Assembly (NCBI RefSeq): GCF_001598555.1
Contig: NZ_BCZE01000009.1
Span: 124,001 to 188,000, forward strand
Source of the DNA: Novosphingobium rosa NBRC 15208
GTDB lineage: Bacteria > Pseudomonadota > Alphaproteobacteria > Sphingomonadales > Sphingomonadaceae
Direction: 5' to 3'
DNA length: 64,000 nucleotides
Shown: positions 25,767 through 34,330 of the stretch, in pieces
Layout of the letters: each line of letters opens with the position of its first letter
Position numbering within the stretch: position 1 is the stretch's first letter
Translations under genes and position numbers: made by a program
The notes under the pieces: model-generated
The model's input: the letters and a program-made list of their open reading frames with translations, nothing else
Databases searched by the model: none
What the model was told of the DNA's origin: nothing

Positions 25767-28700
25767 ATGGCGCATCCCCGATGGCACGTCGCGATCAAGC
25801 TTGCCTGCTCGCGGATCGCGCTGGCCAGCGCCTGCGTGGCCGCGGCTGTGGGAGCTCCTGTTCAGGCACAGGCGCCTGACGGGCTGCTGTTCCGCGCACC
25901 GCTTGACACCGGTTTCGATGCGGCCGTCTCGGGCGGTGACGCCGCGCCCAATTTCCGCAGCGATGTGTCCATTGTGAAAGACGGCGCTATCGGAGGGGCG
26001 GGGCGCTGGTCCGATGGCGGCTATGTCGCATGGAATGCGCCGGGCAATATCTATGCCCAGCGCGGCACACTTTCCTTCTTCTGGCGCAGCCATACGCCGG
26101 TGGGCGAGGCGCCTTTCGTGATCTTCCGCGCCGGGGCGGGCGACCATTCCAGCTGGGACATGGCCTTTCTGCGCCTCGACTGGAACGGCCATGGTTTCGA
26201 CGCCTTCGTCACCGATGCCAACCTTTCGCGGGTGCGTGTCAGCTGGACGATGCCCACGCCGATGTCCACGTCGCTGGGCCCCGATGCCTGGCACCATATC
26301 GCCTTCGCCTGGGACGAGACCCAGGGCGTGCGCCTGTTCTGGGACGGCAAGGAGGTGGCCGCGAAGAAACAGGCCGCCGATCTCGATATGGCGCTCGATC
26401 AGTTCGGTCTGGCCGGGCGCGTGATCGCGCCGCATCAGGTGCAAAGCCGCTACAATTTCATGCGCGGCTCCGATCTCGACGATATTCGCGTCTATGACCA
26501 TATGCTTAGCGGCGATCAGGTGGCCCAACTGGCCGCGCAGCAGCAACCTGCTGGGGGCCCTGCGCCTGTCGCGGCGGATATTCGCAAGGCCTGGCTCCAC
26601 CGCTTCGGCTGGGACACGCAGAGCCCCGCGCCGCTGGAGAGCAAGGTCACCACCATCCGCAAGGTGGAATTCGCCGACGCCAAGGATCTGAAGGAATGGA
26701 TGTGGAAGGGCGTGGACGGCATTGCCGAAACCACCTGGCCCGGCGTCTACAACCGCTCGCGCCTGCCGGGGCGTGACGATTATTTCGAGCTGCCCGACTG
26801 GAACGTCTATGTCGAAGGCGGCAAGACCTATCAGCTGACCGTGCCCAGGGATGCCGCCTTCAACCGCGTGGAAATCCGTGGCGCGGCCTATGGTGCGCTG
26901 GAATGGTCGGGCGATGGCCGGTCCGCATGGAAGAAGCTGGCGACGCGCCCGCAAGGCGTGGTCCATTCGTTGACCGATACGCCGACCACGACGGGCGGCA
27001 CGCTGCGCTTTACCAATGTGATGCAGGAACAGCCCATTCAGGAGATCTGGGCCTACAACATCCATGCCGGCGAGGTGCCCAAGGGCACGTTCCAGCTCAG
27101 CTACACCGTGCGGGCCGATGCGGCATCGGATCTGGGGGCGCTAACGTCGCTCAATGCCCATATCGCGGGCCGCTATCCTGCCAATGAACGCGCCACCGTG
27201 GTCGCCTTGCCGACGAGTGGCGTGAAGGCGGCGGTGGGTGCGGGTGCTGCGGGGGCTTCGGGCAAGGCGCGGCGCAATGCCGATGATCTGCCGCTGGTCC
27301 ATGTGCTGATCCCCTCGAACTTTGGCGATGCCCCGGCGGATCGGCCGCTGGCCCGCGCCTGGAACTATGGTTGGGAGAATGTGCATGACGGGCTGGACGG
27401 CATCGCGCTCGATCTGCCTGCTATGGACGCCAAACCCAATGCGCAGGGGCTGATCCCGCTCGACATCCGCGTGAAAGATCCGATCTGGCCGGACCGCGAC
27501 ATGATCGATGTGCAGGTTTCGGTCCGCCCGGGCGAGGCGCGCACGCTCTGGCTCGACCTGCGCGACCGTATCCTCACCGCTGACAGCCTCTATCTCACCA
27601 TTGCCTCGGCAGCGCCGGATTTCGGGCCGAAGTCCATCGATGGCATGAACGTCCGCATGGTCTTCAAGGACCGTGATGCGGCCAAGATCGAGCATATCGC
27701 CGACCGCTTCAATCAGGTGAAGGACAATTGGGCCTTTCTGGTGGAGGAACACACCGCCTCCAAGCGCGCCCGGCTGTATCAGCGGCTCTATGGCGACATC
27801 ACCGATCTGCTGCGCGTCGATCCCGACAATCTGGAGGCACGTCGCTATTGGGCCGATATCGGCTATTCCGAGGACCAGCTGCCGCCCTTCGTTCAACCTG
27901 AAGCGCCAGCAGGCATGCCGCTCTGGGCGTTCCGCCAGCTTGAGGATCTGAAACTCACCCGCCAGTTTGTGAACTGGTGGATCGACAACCGCCAGGTGCC
28001 TTATGGCGATTTCGGCGGCGGCATTTCCGACGACACCGATCTGGTCGAGCAATGGCCCGGCCTTGCGTTGATGGGGGTCGATCCGGACAAGATCAATGTC
28101 TCGCTGCGGGCGCTGTCCGATGCGGTCTACAAGAACGGGATGATCGTCAACGGGCTGAGCTATATCACCAGCGATGAACTCCACGTCTATGAGGAAGGCA
28201 TCAATTCCGATGCCGAGCGGCTCTACCTCAACTGGGGCGAACCCAAGGCGGTCGAGCGCATCATGGCCACGGTCAAAGCGCTGGGCGGGCTGATCCGGGT
28301 GAACCCGGCGGGCCATATGCATATCTCGTCGAGCTGGTATGGTGGACGGAAGATTTACCATGACGAGCCATGGGCATGGCAGAAGCCCTATGGCTTCGTG
28401 ATCATGCATAGCCCGATCCTGCTGGGCACCTTCAACGCCGATCCCACAGCGCGCGGGTTGGTGACGGGGGTGATCGATGGTCTGCTGGCTCATGGCAAGC
28501 AGGGGGCCAACGGCCTCTGGAGTTTCCCCAACGATATCAGCTTCGACCATGACACCGAGCGGGCGGGCGATGGTGGCGGCGCCTCGGTGCCAATGCAGTC
28601 GGCCTGGGCGGCGTGGCGCTTTACCGGCGATGACAAATATCTGCGCCCGGTGCTGGCGCGCGTCGGCAAGGATAATTTCGGTGCTCTGGCCGAGCTTAAC

Positions 28701-29627
28701 GAGAATGCCGTTACGGCGTTGGGCAAGCGCGCCGACTGGAAGGATGCGGTGCTGAAAAAGGCGAAGGGCGGCGATGATTTCTCCCGCTTCGAGGCGTGGA
28801 ACAGCACGGGTGACCACGCCTGGCTGGAAGCGCTCAACGCCCATGGCATCGCCGACAAGAGCCAGCACATGTATATGTACACGCAGGGCCACTGGTGGAC
28901 CGACCGCGTGGAGGCCCCCAACGAATTGCTTCAGCGCGAACGCCTTGGCGGCATCGGCCTGAAGCGCGGCCAGTCCTATCCGGGCAATGCCGTCAGCTGG
29001 CGTTTTGCCGATCCCGAGGCGGCGGTGAAGGTTGCCATTCTGGTGCGCGACGCCACGCCCGAGCGCTTCACCGTGGTGGCCTACAACACCACGCCCAGCG
29101 AGCAGCGCGCTGATATGGGCACGTGGAACGTGACGGCGGGCCAATGGGAGATGACACAGGGCATCGCTCCCTCTGGCGGCGATGTTGCGCAGGGCGATGT
29201 CGCCACGCGCATGGTGGAGCTGGAGCGCAGCGGTTCATTGCCCGTCAGCTTCGCCCCCGGCGCCACCACCGTCATGACCTTCCGCCTCAGGCAGAAGGCC
29301 GACACCCAGCCCGAGCATCGCCCGGACCTTGGCATCGGGGCTGACGATGTCGTGCGCAAGGGCAACCAACTCTCGGTGACCGTCCATAGCCTTGGCTCGG
29401 TGGCTGCGCCTGCGGGCAAGGTGATGCTGGAAACGGCGGAGGGCAAGGTGCTCGCCACCGCTGCCGTCCCCGCGCTGGAGGCCCCGGGCGACCTGCGCGC
29501 CAAAACCGCGAAGGTGACGCTGACCGTTCCCGGCGGCGCCCCCGCCACGCTGCGCGTTCGGGTTTCGACCGGCTCGCCGGAGGTGACCCAGCGCAACAAT
29601 GTCGTCACCTTGGGGGAGACGCGCTGA
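25767..29627 (+). CDS. Large secreted LamG-domain protein with a barrel-like central region
   Basis: 1286 residues. Signal peptide to about VQAQA. LamG/concanavalin-like domain at about 38-250 (APDGLLFRAPLDTGF, GTLSFFWRSH, WHHIAFAWDETQGVRLFWDG, LDDIRVYDHML). A beta-rich middle (about 310-620). A helical, Trp/Tyr-rich region (about 690-1080: WWIDNRQVPYGDFGGGISDD, GLIRVNPAGHMHISSSWYGG) that looks like an alpha/alpha-barrel carbohydrate enzyme. A C-terminal CARDB-like beta domain (about 1190-1286). I recognise the LamG fold but no catalytic family. The LacI-like operator upstream and the fold pattern suggest polysaccharide binding or processing outside the cytoplasm. ATG 25767 follows GAGAGGA at good spacing. 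It is followed by a strong hairpin. Confidence 0.8.
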   Translation: MAHPRWHVAIKLACSRIALASACVAAAVGAPVQAQAPDGLLFRAPLDTGFDAAVSGGDAAPNFRSDVSIVKDGAIGGAGRWSDGGYVAWNAPGNIYAQRGTLSFFWRSHTPVGEAPFVIFRAGAGDHSSWDMAFLRLDWNGHGFDAFVTDANLSRVRVSWTMPTPMSTSLGPDAWHHIAFAWDETQGVRLFWDGKEVAAKKQAADLDMALDQFGLAGRVIAPHQVQSRYNFMRGSDLDDIRVYDHMLSGDQVAQLAAQQQPAGGPAPVAADIRKAWLHRFGWDTQSPAPLESKVTTIRKVEFADAKDLKEWMWKGVDGIAETTWPGVYNRSRLPGRDDYFELPDWNVYVEGGKTYQLTVPRDAAFNRVEIRGAAYGALEWSGDGRSAWKKLATRPQGVVHSLTDTPTTTGGTLRFTNVMQEQPIQEIWAYNIHAGEVPKGTFQLSYTVRADAASDLGALTSLNAHIAGRYPANERATVVALPTSGVKAAVGAGAAGASGKARRNADDLPLVHVLIPSNFGDAPADRPLARAWNYGWENVHDGLDGIALDLPAMDAKPNAQGLIPLDIRVKDPIWPDRDMIDVQVSVRPGEARTLWLDLRDRILTADSLYLTIASAAPDFGPKSIDGMNVRMVFKDRDAAKIEHIADRFNQVKDNWAFLVEEHTASKRARLYQRLYGDITDLLRVDPDNLEARRYWADIGYSEDQLPPFVQPEAPAGMPLWAFRQLEDLKLTRQFVNWWIDNRQVPYGDFGGGISDDTDLVEQWPGLALMGVDPDKINVSLRALSDAVYKNGMIVNGLSYITSDELHVYEEGINSDAERLYLNWGEPKAVERIMATVKALGGLIRVNPAGHMHISSSWYGGRKIYHDEPWAWQKPYGFVIMHSPILLGTFNADPTARGLVTGVIDGLLAHGKQGANGLWSFPNDISFDHDTERAGDGGGASVPMQSAWAAWRFTGDDKYLRPVLARVGKDNFGALAELNENAVTALGKRADWKDAVLKKAKGGDDFSRFEAWNSTGDHAWLEALNAHGIADKSQHMYMYTQGHWWTDRVEAPNELLQRERLGGIGLKRGQSYPGNAVSWRFADPEAAVKVAILVRDATPERFTVVAYNTTPSEQRADMGTWNVTAGQWEMTQGIAPSGGDVAQGDVATRMVELERSGSLPVSFAPGATTVMTFRLRQKADTQPEHRPDLGIGADDVVRKGNQLSVTVHSLGSVAAPAGKVMLETAEGKVLATAAVPALEAPGDLRAKTAKVTLTVPGGAPATLRVRVSTGSPEVTQRNNVVTLGETR

Positions 29628-29653
29628 TGCGGCGCTAAGCTTGGCAACAGGAT

Positions 29654-29679
29654 CTCCGCCCCGTCGCGCCGGGGCGGAG
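29654..29679 (+). terminator. Hairpin after the LamG gene
   Basis: Perfect 9-bp arms CTCCGCCCC (29654-29662) and GGGGCGGAG (29671-29679) with an 8-nt loop, 27 bases past the stop. No T run follows, so it may pause or protect the RNA rather than fully terminate. Confidence 0.55.
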
Positions 29680-29815
29680 GTCTGATGTCGCCCCGGCCAC
29701 TATGCAAATACAATGTGAAACAGAGTTTTGTCGGCTGGAAGCGCTATGCCGTGCCGCCCTAGATAGACCGTCCCCGGCGCCGAGATCGGCGCGCCGCCCG
29801 GATGGACGTGTCCCC

Positions 29816-31261
29816 GTGACCACACAACAGCTGCATTTCGTGATCCCCACCTATCGCCTGCGTGATGTGGGCGAGACCGTCGAAGCCTATGACGAAAACT
29901 TCTCCCGCTGCGGCCAGAGCGCGCCGATCACCGTCTTCGACGATTCCTCCATCGCCAACCATCAGAAATATTACGACACGCTGGAAGCCACCCGCACCCA
30001 GAATGAGGTGTGGTATGTGGGGCCGGCGGAAAAGGAGCAGTTCCTCGGCTACATTTGCCGCCGCCTGAAAGACCGCAAGCTGGATATGCTGGTGCGCAAC
30101 CTGTTCCGCCCCAGCTATGGCGGCAACCGCAATTTCACGCTGATGTACACGCTGGGCGACCTGATGGTCAGCGCCGACGACGATATGCGCCCCTATGCGC
30201 TGATCGAGGACAGCCCCGAGGCTCTGGGCGAAAACGAGGTCAGCCGAGGCAAGCTGATCCCGCGCGGCGCCAATGGCCACAGCCGCAAGTCTTTCGACAT
30301 CCTCGCCTCGTTCCGCGATGTGCTGGGCCGCACCGTGGCGGAGGCTCCCGCCAATTACGATCAGGGCGAGCTGCTGCTCGATTCCGCGATGGATCTGGAG
30401 AGCAACACCTCGCTGGGCTTCTGCCGCGACAATGCGCTGGCGCTGCAGCCCGGCACGCTGCCGCGCGGCGGCATCATCAAGATGGCCCAGACCTTCCGCA
30501 CCGGCACCAATGACATCGATGCGGTCGATTACGTCGACATGTTCCTCGACGATCCCGAAGAGATCGACGCCGAAAGGCTGAACGACACCTATGTGATGGT
30601 CAATTTCCGCCCATGCCTCACCAATGTGAACTGGCGGATGGATTGCGGCGTGGCGGGCTATGACAACACCACCGGCCTGCCGCCTTTCTTCCCCACAAGG
30701 CTGCGTTTCGAGGATTACATCTATCGCCTGTGGATCCAGCAATCGGGCTTTGTGGCGGCGCATGTCGATTCCGCGCAGACCCACATCAAGAACGCCTATA
30801 TGCGCAATCCGCTGGCCGCCGAGGTGTTCAACGAGGCGATCTGCGGGCTTTTGAAGCGCAAGTTCCGCTCCACCCTGCGCAAGACCGACGAATGGGGCAT
30901 CGCCTTTGATTATGACGGCCATGTCTCGCTGGAGGATAGCCAGCAGATATTGGACGATGCCCGTTCGCTGCACGCCCGGGTGCTGGCCGCCATCGATCAT
31001 GCGCGCCATGATGACCGGCGCATGGCGCTGGGCCAGTTCGCCGCGGGCCTGTCGCGCACCTTCTATGATTTCGAGCCGGATTTCTTCCAGCAGAATGTCA
31101 GCCGTATCGTCGATGATGAGGTGGGGCTGATCCGTGCCTCGCTGGAAATCTGGCCGACCTTGCTGGAGATCGTTTACTTCAAACGCCACACCCGCAGCCT
31201 GCCGATGCGCCGGGTGCGCAACAAGACGCGAACCCCGCGCGGCGCCAAGGTGGCGGCGTGA
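29816..31261 (+). CDS. GT-A-like glycosyltransferase of unknown specificity
   Basis: About 481 residues from the GTG at 29816; an ATG at 29702 would add 38 residues that look unconserved. The N-terminal part reads like a nucleotide-sugar transferase: LHFVIPTYRLRDVGETVEAY, APITVFDDSS, then GGNRNFTLMYTLGD and the acidic metal-site motif SADDDMRP (Asp121-123). The rest, about 300 residues, is not recognised and contains FEDYIYRLWIQQSG. No membrane helix or signal peptide is evident, so it is likely cytoplasmic. It follows the LamG gene in the same direction. Donor and acceptor are unknown. Confidence 0.65.
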   Translation: MTTQQLHFVIPTYRLRDVGETVEAYDENFSRCGQSAPITVFDDSSIANHQKYYDTLEATRTQNEVWYVGPAEKEQFLGYICRRLKDRKLDMLVRNLFRPSYGGNRNFTLMYTLGDLMVSADDDMRPYALIEDSPEALGENEVSRGKLIPRGANGHSRKSFDILASFRDVLGRTVAEAPANYDQGELLLDSAMDLESNTSLGFCRDNALALQPGTLPRGGIIKMAQTFRTGTNDIDAVDYVDMFLDDPEEIDAERLNDTYVMVNFRPCLTNVNWRMDCGVAGYDNTTGLPPFFPTRLRFEDYIYRLWIQQSGFVAAHVDSAQTHIKNAYMRNPLAAEVFNEAICGLLKRKFRSTLRKTDEWGIAFDYDGHVSLEDSQQILDDARSLHARVLAAIDHARHDDRRMALGQFAAGLSRTFYDFEPDFFQQNVSRIVDDEVGLIRASLEIWPTLLEIVYFKRHTRSLPMRRVRNKTRTPRGAKVAA

Positions 31262-31482
31262 TGCTGGTTCTGATGATCGCCGGGTGGGGCGCCCTGCTGG
31301 CCGCCTATTATCGCACTCATGCCCGTCGCCGTCACCGGGCAGCGGCTAAAACCGGAGGCTGGACGCCATCATGGCCAGCGTTGAGCATCGTGCACCTCGC
31401 CGCAAGCCCCAGCGCCCTGTGCGATCGGTTACCGCGGAACCGAAAGCCCGGATCACGGGCCGATTGTCCTTGCTGCGGGTGA
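31261..31482 (+). CDS. Possible small membrane-anchored protein
   Basis: A 73-codon frame whose ATG overlaps the transferase stop as TGATG, which would couple translation. One hydrophobic helix (MLVLMIAGWGALLAAYY) is followed by a basic stretch and an unstructured tail ending in a Cys-rich CPCCG. No family is recognised. It could be spurious. Confidence 0.35.
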   Translation: MLVLMIAGWGALLAAYYRTHARRRHRAAAKTGGWTPSWPALSIVHLAASPSALCDRLPRNRKPGSRADCPCCG

Positions 31483-31513
31483 ACGCCGCCACCCCCAAGG
31501 AAAGGATGCCGAC

Positions 31514-31960
31514 ATGAACCATCGCGACCTTTTGCATCGGCTGGCGGGCGTTGCCTTTATGGCGGGGGCCGGCGCCAGCACATGCGTTCATCGCGCGGTC
31601 TGGCAAGCTCATGCCTCCGGCCCGGCGACGGCGCTGGAGGGAGGGCTCGGCATGCTGACCTTCTTCCTGGGCAGTCTTGGTTTGCTGCTGCTGATCGGCG
31701 GCAGCAGCCTGCGTGATGGCTGGAAGCGCGATTGCGAGCAGGCAGCAAGGCGGCGTGAGGGACGGGGGGCGAAACCTGCCGAACCGCTCGATCCCGAAAC
31801 CGAGCATCGCCGCACCATGGCCGATGCGGTGCATGCCATGGCCTTTGCCGGGCCGCGCGCAGCACTGGCGACATGTCTGGTGATGCAGGCCCGTCAGGCG
31901 GCGTTGCGGCCCCGAACCTCAGGCAAGGCGGAACGGGGTTCTATCGCAGATAGGATTTGA
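31514..31960 (+). CDS. Hypothetical membrane protein
   Basis: 148 residues. ATG 31514 has a strong AGGAAAGGA ribosome-binding site at seven bases. One clear membrane helix (GMLTFFLGSLGLLLLIGGSS, about 46-66), possibly a second near the N-terminus, then a charged Arg-rich region. No family is recognised. It follows the transferase and the small TM ORF in the same direction and overlaps the convergent metal-sensor gene by 20 bases at the 3' ends. Confidence 0.6.
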   Translation: MNHRDLLHRLAGVAFMAGAGASTCVHRAVWQAHASGPATALEGGLGMLTFFLGSLGLLLLIGGSSLRDGWKRDCEQAARRREGRGAKPAEPLDPETEHRRTMADAVHAMAFAGPRAALATCLVMQARQAALRPRTSGKAERGSIADRI

Positions 31961-32219
31961 TGATGGCCACCAGCTCTTCCGCTGCCTGCACTTTGGGGTC
32001 GCTGCCCGGCAATTGCGGGTCCACCATATGCTCGCGGATATGGTCCTCGATGACTTCGGCGATAAAGCCCTCCAGCGCCCCCCGGCAGGCGGTGGCCTGC
32101 TGGAGCACCTTGGCGCATTCCACCTCGCCGTCCACCGCGCGTTCCAGCGCATCGATCTGCCCGCGCAGCCGCTTGAGCCGGTTGAGGAGCTTCTGCTTTT
32201 CCGACGCAACGTGACCCAT
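31941..32219 (-). CDS. RcnR/DmeR-type metal-sensing repressor (CsoR/FrmR family)
   Basis: 92 residues from ATG 32219 (AAGGGC upstream; starts further out add nothing conserved). All-helical CsoR/RcnR family protein. The ligand set is His3, Cys35, His60 and His64 (MGH..., VECAKV, EDHIREH), which is the RcnR nickel/cobalt set. The related formaldehyde sensor FrmR has Glu at 64, and copper CsoR has a second Cys, so Ni/Co sensing is favoured. Such tetramers bind C-tract operators and let go on metal binding. A fitting operator lies 26 bases upstream. No RcnA or DmeF exporter gene is adjacent. Confidence 0.85.
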   Translation of the reverse strand: MGHVASEKQKLLNRLKRLRGQIDALERAVDGEVECAKVLQQATACRGALEGFIAEVIEDHIREHMVDPQLPGSDPKVQAAEELVAIIKSYLR

Positions 32220-32244
32220 GCTCTGCCCTTTAAGCCTTGATGGC

Positions 32245-32261
32245 ATACTCCCCTAGGGTAT
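32245..32261. promoter_or_regulatory. Operator for the RcnR-type repressor
   Basis: ATAC and GTAT arms enclose the C/G tract TCCCCTAGG. This is the layout of RcnR/DmeR/CsoR operators, which combine a C tract with flanking inverted repeats. It lies 26 bases upstream of the repressor ATG and faces the ABC transporter on the other side. Confidence 0.7.
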
Positions 32262-32322
32262 AGAAGCGCCCAAGTCGAGTCGCTCCGCCATGGTGGGGCG
32301 CTCGATTTCAGAAGGACCAACC

Positions 32323-32439
32323 ATGCCACGAAGTTGCCAGCAAAACGCCGACGAATGCGACAGTAGGCCCTCGCAGCCTGCTTTTCGCCTTGCGTCGCCG
32401 CAAGCAGCTTTCCCCTGCGGGACCGCGCGCGTGATCTGA
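32323..32439 (+). CDS. Possible 38-residue Cys-containing leader peptide
   Basis: The ATG is preceded by AAGGA at six bases. The peptide has three cysteines (SCQQNADECD near the start, FPCGT near the end) and no known family. It sits between the metal-sensor operator and the ABC transporter. It may be a leader peptide or chance. Confidence 0.2.
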   Translation: MPRSCQQNADECDSRPSQPAFRLASPQAAFPCGTARVI

Positions 32440-32560
32440 TCCGTGGTCGGCCCGGGCGGGAAGCGCGCTTCCCGTTCCAAGGACCCGATCATGACCTGTT
32501 TTATTGCTATGACCCATGCTGGCGCGCCGCTGGCTGCCTCTCGCACAGGGGAGGCGGCCC

Positions 32561-34306
32561 ATGAAGGCTGAGCGCCATGCTCCCCGCGCGCTTCCGGTCT
32601 TTTCCCGGATGCTGCGCCTCTCTCGCCCCAGCCGCGAGGATGCGCTGGCCTTTGCCCTGCTCGCGGCGCTGGCGCTGCTGGTGTTTCGCGGGGCGGAGGG
32701 GGCGATCCAGCCGCTCTCCTCGCTGCATCTGGCGCCGGTGACGCTCGATCCCGCGCAACTGCCCTATTACGCGCTGCGCACCGTGCTGCGCATGTTCGCC
32801 GCGCTGCTGGCCTCCACCCTTTTCACGCTGGTGGTGGCCACGCTGGCGGCGCGCAGCAAGGCGGCGGGGCAGATCATCGTGCCCGCGCTCGATATCCTGC
32901 AATCGGTGCCGATCCTGGGGTTTCTGACCTTCACGGTCACCTTCTTCATGAACCTGTTTCCCGGCAATGTGCTTGGGGTGGAGCTGGCCAGCGTCTTTGC
33001 CATCTTCACCTCTCAGGCGTGGAACATGGCGTTCAGCTTCTATCAGTCGCTGCGCAACCTGCCCGGCGATCTCGAGGAAGCCTGTCAGGGTTTCGCCCTG
33101 CCGCCGATCCGGCGTTTCATGCGTCTGGACCTGCCCTATGCCACCCCCGCGCTGGTGTGGAATGCGATGATGTCGATGTCGGGCGGGTGGTTCTTCGTGG
33201 TGGCCTCGGAGGCGATCACCGTGGGCAACACCACCGTCACCCTGCCGGGCATTGGATCATACCTTGCCATCGCCATCGCGCATCAGGACTTCCGCAGCGT
33301 GGGCTGGGCGGTGGGCATGATGGCGCTGGTGATCGTGGCCTATGACCAGCTGTTCTTCCGCCCCATCGTCGCCTGGGCCGACCGCTTCCGCTTCGAGCAG
33401 ACGGCCGGCAGCGAACGCCCCGCCAGCTGGCTGTTCGATCTGCTGCGCCGCACCCGGCTGCTGCCGCTGATCTTCCGCCCGGTAACGGAGCTCGGCAATC
33501 TGCTGCTGGCGCTGGAGCCAACACTGCGCCCCCGCCGCGCCATCTCGCCCCGTCAGCCCAACCCATGGGCCGGGCGCCTCTGGCAGGCCGCGATCTGGCT
33601 GAGCGTGACCGCCGTTCTGTGCTGGACTGCGCGCTATATCCTCTCCGCGCTCAGCCTGATGGAGGTGGCGCGGGTGCTGGGGCTCGCTACGCTGACGATG
33701 CTGCGCGTGATCGTGCTGATCGCGCTGGCAAGCGTGGTCTGGGTGCCGCTGGGCGTGGCGATCGGCCTGCGCCCGCGTCTGGCCGAGGCGGTGCAGCCCA
33801 TCGCCCAGTTCCTCGCGGCCTTTCCGGCCAATGTGCTGTTTCCCTTCGCGGTGATCGCCATCGTGCGCTGGCAGCTGATGCCCGATATCTGGCTTTCGCC
33901 GCTGATGATCCTGGGCACGCAGTGGTACATCCTGTTCAACGTCATCGCCGGGGCCAGCGCCATTCCCACCGATCTGCGCGAGGTGGCCGACATGTTCGGG
34001 CTGAAGGGCTGGCAATGGTGGCGGCAGGTCGCTCTGCCCGCGATCTTCCCCTATTACATCACCGGTGCGCTGACCGCCTCGGGCGGCTCGTGGAACGCCT
34101 CCATCGTGGCCGAAGCCGTGACATGGGGCGATCGCCATCTGCAGGCCCATGGCCTTGGCGCCTATATCGCGCAGGCCACCACCGATGGCCATGTGCCTCA
34201 GGTGGCGCTGGGCATCGGGGTGATGAGTCTTTTCGTTCTCGGCTTCAACCGTCTGGTCTGGCGGCCGCTCTACGCCTTTGGCGAGCGCCGCCTGAGCCTG
34301 TCCTGA
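32561..34306 (+). CDS. Fused double-permease ABC transporter subunit (NitT/TauT-like)
   Basis: 581 residues carrying two binding-protein-dependent permease domains in one chain. Each has about six helices and an EAA-type loop: first LPGDLEEACQGFALPPIRRF, second REVADMFGLKGWQWWRQVAL. This is the duplicated-permease anion transporter type, so one chain can supply the whole membrane channel. ATG 32561 is preceded by GGGGAGG at six bases; an in-frame start 45 bases earlier is not. The ATPase gene follows by 24 bases. No periplasmic binding protein gene is nearby. Confidence 0.85.
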   Translation: MKAERHAPRALPVFSRMLRLSRPSREDALAFALLAALALLVFRGAEGAIQPLSSLHLAPVTLDPAQLPYYALRTVLRMFAALLASTLFTLVVATLAARSKAAGQIIVPALDILQSVPILGFLTFTVTFFMNLFPGNVLGVELASVFAIFTSQAWNMAFSFYQSLRNLPGDLEEACQGFALPPIRRFMRLDLPYATPALVWNAMMSMSGGWFFVVASEAITVGNTTVTLPGIGSYLAIAIAHQDFRSVGWAVGMMALVIVAYDQLFFRPIVAWADRFRFEQTAGSERPASWLFDLLRRTRLLPLIFRPVTELGNLLLALEPTLRPRRAISPRQPNPWAGRLWQAAIWLSVTAVLCWTARYILSALSLMEVARVLGLATLTMLRVIVLIALASVVWVPLGVAIGLRPRLAEAVQPIAQFLAAFPANVLFPFAVIAIVRWQLMPDIWLSPLMILGTQWYILFNVIAGASAIPTDLREVADMFGLKGWQWWRQVALPAIFPYYITGALTASGGSWNASIVAEAVTWGDRHLQAHGLGAYIAQATTDGHVPQVALGIGVMSLFVLGFNRLVWRPLYAFGERRLSLS

Positions 34307-34330
34307 TTCAAAAATTTCCGGAGATTTCCC

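Larger units (their letters stand above)
32220..32560. promoter_or_regulatory. Divergent region between metal sensor and ABC transporter
   Basis: 341 bases. It holds the sensor operator (32245-32261), a 38-codon ORF with a strong ribosome-binding site (32323-32439), an 18-bp perfect palindrome with arms CGGGAAGCG and CGCTTCCCG (32457-32474), and a second mini-ORF start (ATG 32491 after AAGGA) that overlaps the transporter start. The hairpin plus short ORFs look like a leader, but nothing proves this. Confidence 0.45.

Noticed and set aside
31346..31834. 162-codon minus-strand ORF over the small membrane protein genes
   Set aside because: The plus-strand frame at 31514 has a strong ribosome-binding site and a real membrane helix; the minus frame has neither.
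32245..32261. ATAC...GTAT dyad as another BenM/CatM site
   Set aside because: The spacer is nine bases, not seven, and contains a C/G tract next to an RcnR-type gene, so it fits that repressor instead.
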